Source of the DNA: DASYAN01 sp034431765
GTDB lineage: Bacteria; Chloroflexota; Ktedonobacteria; Ktedonobacterales; Ktedonobacteraceae
Length of the DNA stretch: 7,461 nt
Direction: 5' to 3'
Assembly (NCBI GenBank): GCA_034431765.1
Contig: DAOUDD010000202.1
Coordinates: 1 to 7,461 of the forward strand
The position numbers were made by a program, and so were the translations under genes. Below, one piece after another: positions 6,279 to 7,461 of the stretch. Numbering within the stretch: position 1 is the first letter of the stretch; each line of letters begins with the position of its first letter. The notes below the pieces were generated by a model. The model was not told the origin of the DNA, made no database searches, and saw only the letters and a program-made list of their open reading frames with translations.

Positions 6279-6995
6279 ATGAAGAATCGTAATCGTCCGT
6301 TAGTAAACATCTTACATGATCCAACTTGGTTAGGTGTAATGATAGCCGCTATAAGCTTAGTAATAGCTATCCCAGGAGTAATAGTAGCTGTACTTACTCT
6401 TTTACCTCCTAAACAGAGTACTCCAAATCCTACTCCTGTGCCTACGCTAGAACACACTCATACAGCATCGGGCTTACCAACGCCTACACCTACAGGGACA
6501 AAGCTGTCAGGAGTAACTCCTACAATCACAATTAATGCCCCCACGCCAACGTCAGCAACATCGCCAACTGATTGGGGAAAATTAATAGGAGATGCTATTA
6601 ACGTAAATAAGCAGCTTACCTGTGGTCCAGGCTGTCCTGAACCTCTTCACACGCAAATCGAGACTATTCAGATTGATACGACAAACAACGCCATGACATG
6701 GAACGCTCATTTTTCGTCTCCGATTGGCAGTTCAGGAAATGGAATCTCTGATGCTTCTTTCGATTTTGCCCTGCAATCAACTATAAATTCCTATTGCCAA
6801 AATCCTTGTCATGCCACCACAAGCACTTACTCACCAGGACAAAATGTACGAGCAAAGTTTGCATTCGCACCAGATCCAAATGATACTTATACCCTTTATG
6901 TAAGTGCCAGTTATCATACAGTGAAGGACGGAGTACAGGCTATTGCTTCAACCTCATTACAATATGAGCCTGTCACAATATCTTTCCAGCCATAA
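6279..6995 (+). CDS. Membrane-anchored extracytoplasmic protein, same domain with Pro/Thr stalk (paralog B)
   Basis: A 238-residue protein of the same unrecognised family. A short basic N-terminus is followed by a transmembrane helix (about 17-42), then a Pro/Thr/Ser-rich stalk (44-97, with PTPTPT), then the shared domain from WGKL (99-102) to FQP (236-238). By hand alignment about 77 of roughly 137 domain positions are identical to paralog A. Conserved blocks include TCGPGCPEPLH (114-124, Cys115 and Cys119), WNAHFS (141-146), KFAF (193-196) and LQYEPVT (227-233). It has an extra Cys pair, Cys173 and Cys177 (YCQNPCH), in a small insertion absent from paralog A. Topology should be N-in with the domain outside. 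The ribosome binding site is weak (AAAGAG, 6266-6271). The last 23 bases overlap, tail to tail, the minus-strand PLP enzyme gene. Function unknown. Confidence 0.78.
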   Translation: MKNRNRPLVNILHDPTWLGVMIAAISLVIAIPGVIVAVLTLLPPKQSTPNPTPVPTLEHTHTASGLPTPTPTGTKLSGVTPTITINAPTPTSATSPTDWGKLIGDAINVNKQLTCGPGCPEPLHTQIETIQIDTTNNAMTWNAHFSSPIGSSGNGISDASFDFALQSTINSYCQNPCHATTSTYSPGQNVRAKFAFAPDPNDTYTLYVSASYHTVKDGVQAIASTSLQYEPVTISFQP

Positions 6996-7461
6996 TCTGT
7001 TCATGTGTATAATACATCGGAATGTGGGCCTCATTCTCAGCGAGGATCGTGTCTAGCGTCCTTATCAGAAAATCTGCATCCTCTTGCGTAAATACTAATG
7101 GCGGTTTGATTTTGAGTACATTATGGTATGGACCATCAGTGCTTAGGAGGATGCCATGCTCCTTCAAACGATTGACAATGTAGCTCGCCTGCTCAGGGGC
7201 CGGCTCAAGTGTCTTTCGGTCCAAAACACACTCGACACCAATAAACAAACCAATTCCACGTACATCGCCGAGCAATACATACTTTCTCATCAGGCCCTGT
7301 AGACCTCGCAGAAGATACACTCCTACAGTAAGTGCGTGTTCTTGTAACCGCTCCTGCTCAATCACATCAAGCACCGCCATCCCAATAGCGCAAGAAACTG
7401 GATTGCCACCAAACGTATTAAAATACTCCATGCCATTGTTAAATGAGGCAGCGATCTCCTG
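6973..7461 (-). CDS. Class-III PLP enzyme, ethanolamine-phosphate phospho-lyase/AGXT2-like, C-terminal part
   Basis: The C-terminal 162 residues of a fold-type I, class-III aminotransferase family enzyme; the 5' part, with the PLP-binding Lys, lies beyond the right edge. It is open to the edge: residues QEIAASFNNG precede the first visible Met (7429-7431), so that Met is internal. Blocks visible: YFNTFGGNPVSCA (Thr and GGNP contribute to the PLP phosphate and dimer region), GDVRGIGLFIGVE, LLSTDGPYHNVLKIKPP and FTQEDADFLIRTLD. The DGP..NVLKIKPP block is, from recall, closest to ethanolamine-phosphate and phosphohydroxylysine phospho-lyases and to AGXT2-type alanine-glyoxylate transaminases. 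A phospho-lyase or an ordinary aminotransferase is therefore possible. Base composition is intermediate (28 G/C in line 7201-7260). Its stop overlaps paralog B by 23 bases. Confidence 0.85.
   Translation of the reverse strand, partial: QEIAASFNNGMEYFNTFGGNPVSCAIGMAVLDVIEQERLQEHALTVGVYLLRGLQGLMRKYVLLGDVRGIGLFIGVECVLDRKTLEPAPEQASYIVNRLKEHGILLSTDGPYHNVLKIKPPLVFTQEDADFLIRTLDTILAENEAHIPMYYTHEQIMAGKIL

Noticed and set aside
6420..6570. Repetitive Pro/Thr codons in paralog B as a DNA repeat or CRISPR-like array
   Set aside because: The repetition is at the protein level (PT-rich stalk), without regular units or spacers.

Overview
The window looks like an accessory stretch of a Gram-positive-like or Chloroflexota genome. 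The best guess is a Ktedonobacteria-type soil bacterium, inferred from proline/threonine-rich surface stalks, a lipoprotein ending in LACGG and the mixed base composition. No rRNA, tRNA or other phylogenetic marker is present, so the taxonomy is a weak inference.

Layout, left to right: (1) a complete tyrosine recombinase/integrase with all catalytic residues (82-1197); (2) a 570-base stretch without a convincing long gene (1198-1770), holding a good sigma70-like promoter (1378-1406), a possible 65-83 residue zinc-ribbon ORF and a hairpin; (3) a two-gene ABC exporter operon (1771-3567 and 3564-5351) joined by an ATGA stop/start overlap; (4) a perfect 19-bp hairpin, probably the operon terminator (5359-5405); (5) an AT-rich intergenic region with repeated ATAGTAT words and a 16-base near-palindrome (5406-5606); (6) two tandem, clearly AT-richer genes for membrane-anchored extracytoplasmic proteins sharing one unrecognised C-terminal domain (5607-6251 and 6279-6995); (7) on the minus strand, the C-terminal part of a class-III PLP enzyme resembling ethanolamine-phosphate phospho-lyase (6973-7461), whose 5' end and catalytic lysine lie beyond the right edge.

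How the genes work together: the two ABC half-transporters should form one heterodimeric exporter. Their degenerate motifs are complementary: the first has an altered signature (LSAGE) with a normal Walker B Glu, and the second has a normal LSGGQ with Asp in place of that Glu. The model is therefore one hydrolytic and one degenerate ATP site. The substrate cannot be read from the sequence. The two tandem surface proteins present the same domain on two different anchors, one lipobox-like and one a transmembrane helix with a Pro/Thr-rich stalk. They are the most novel element here. Nothing ties integrase, exporter, surface proteins and PLP enzyme into one pathway. The integrase and the composition shift make piecemeal acquisition plausible.
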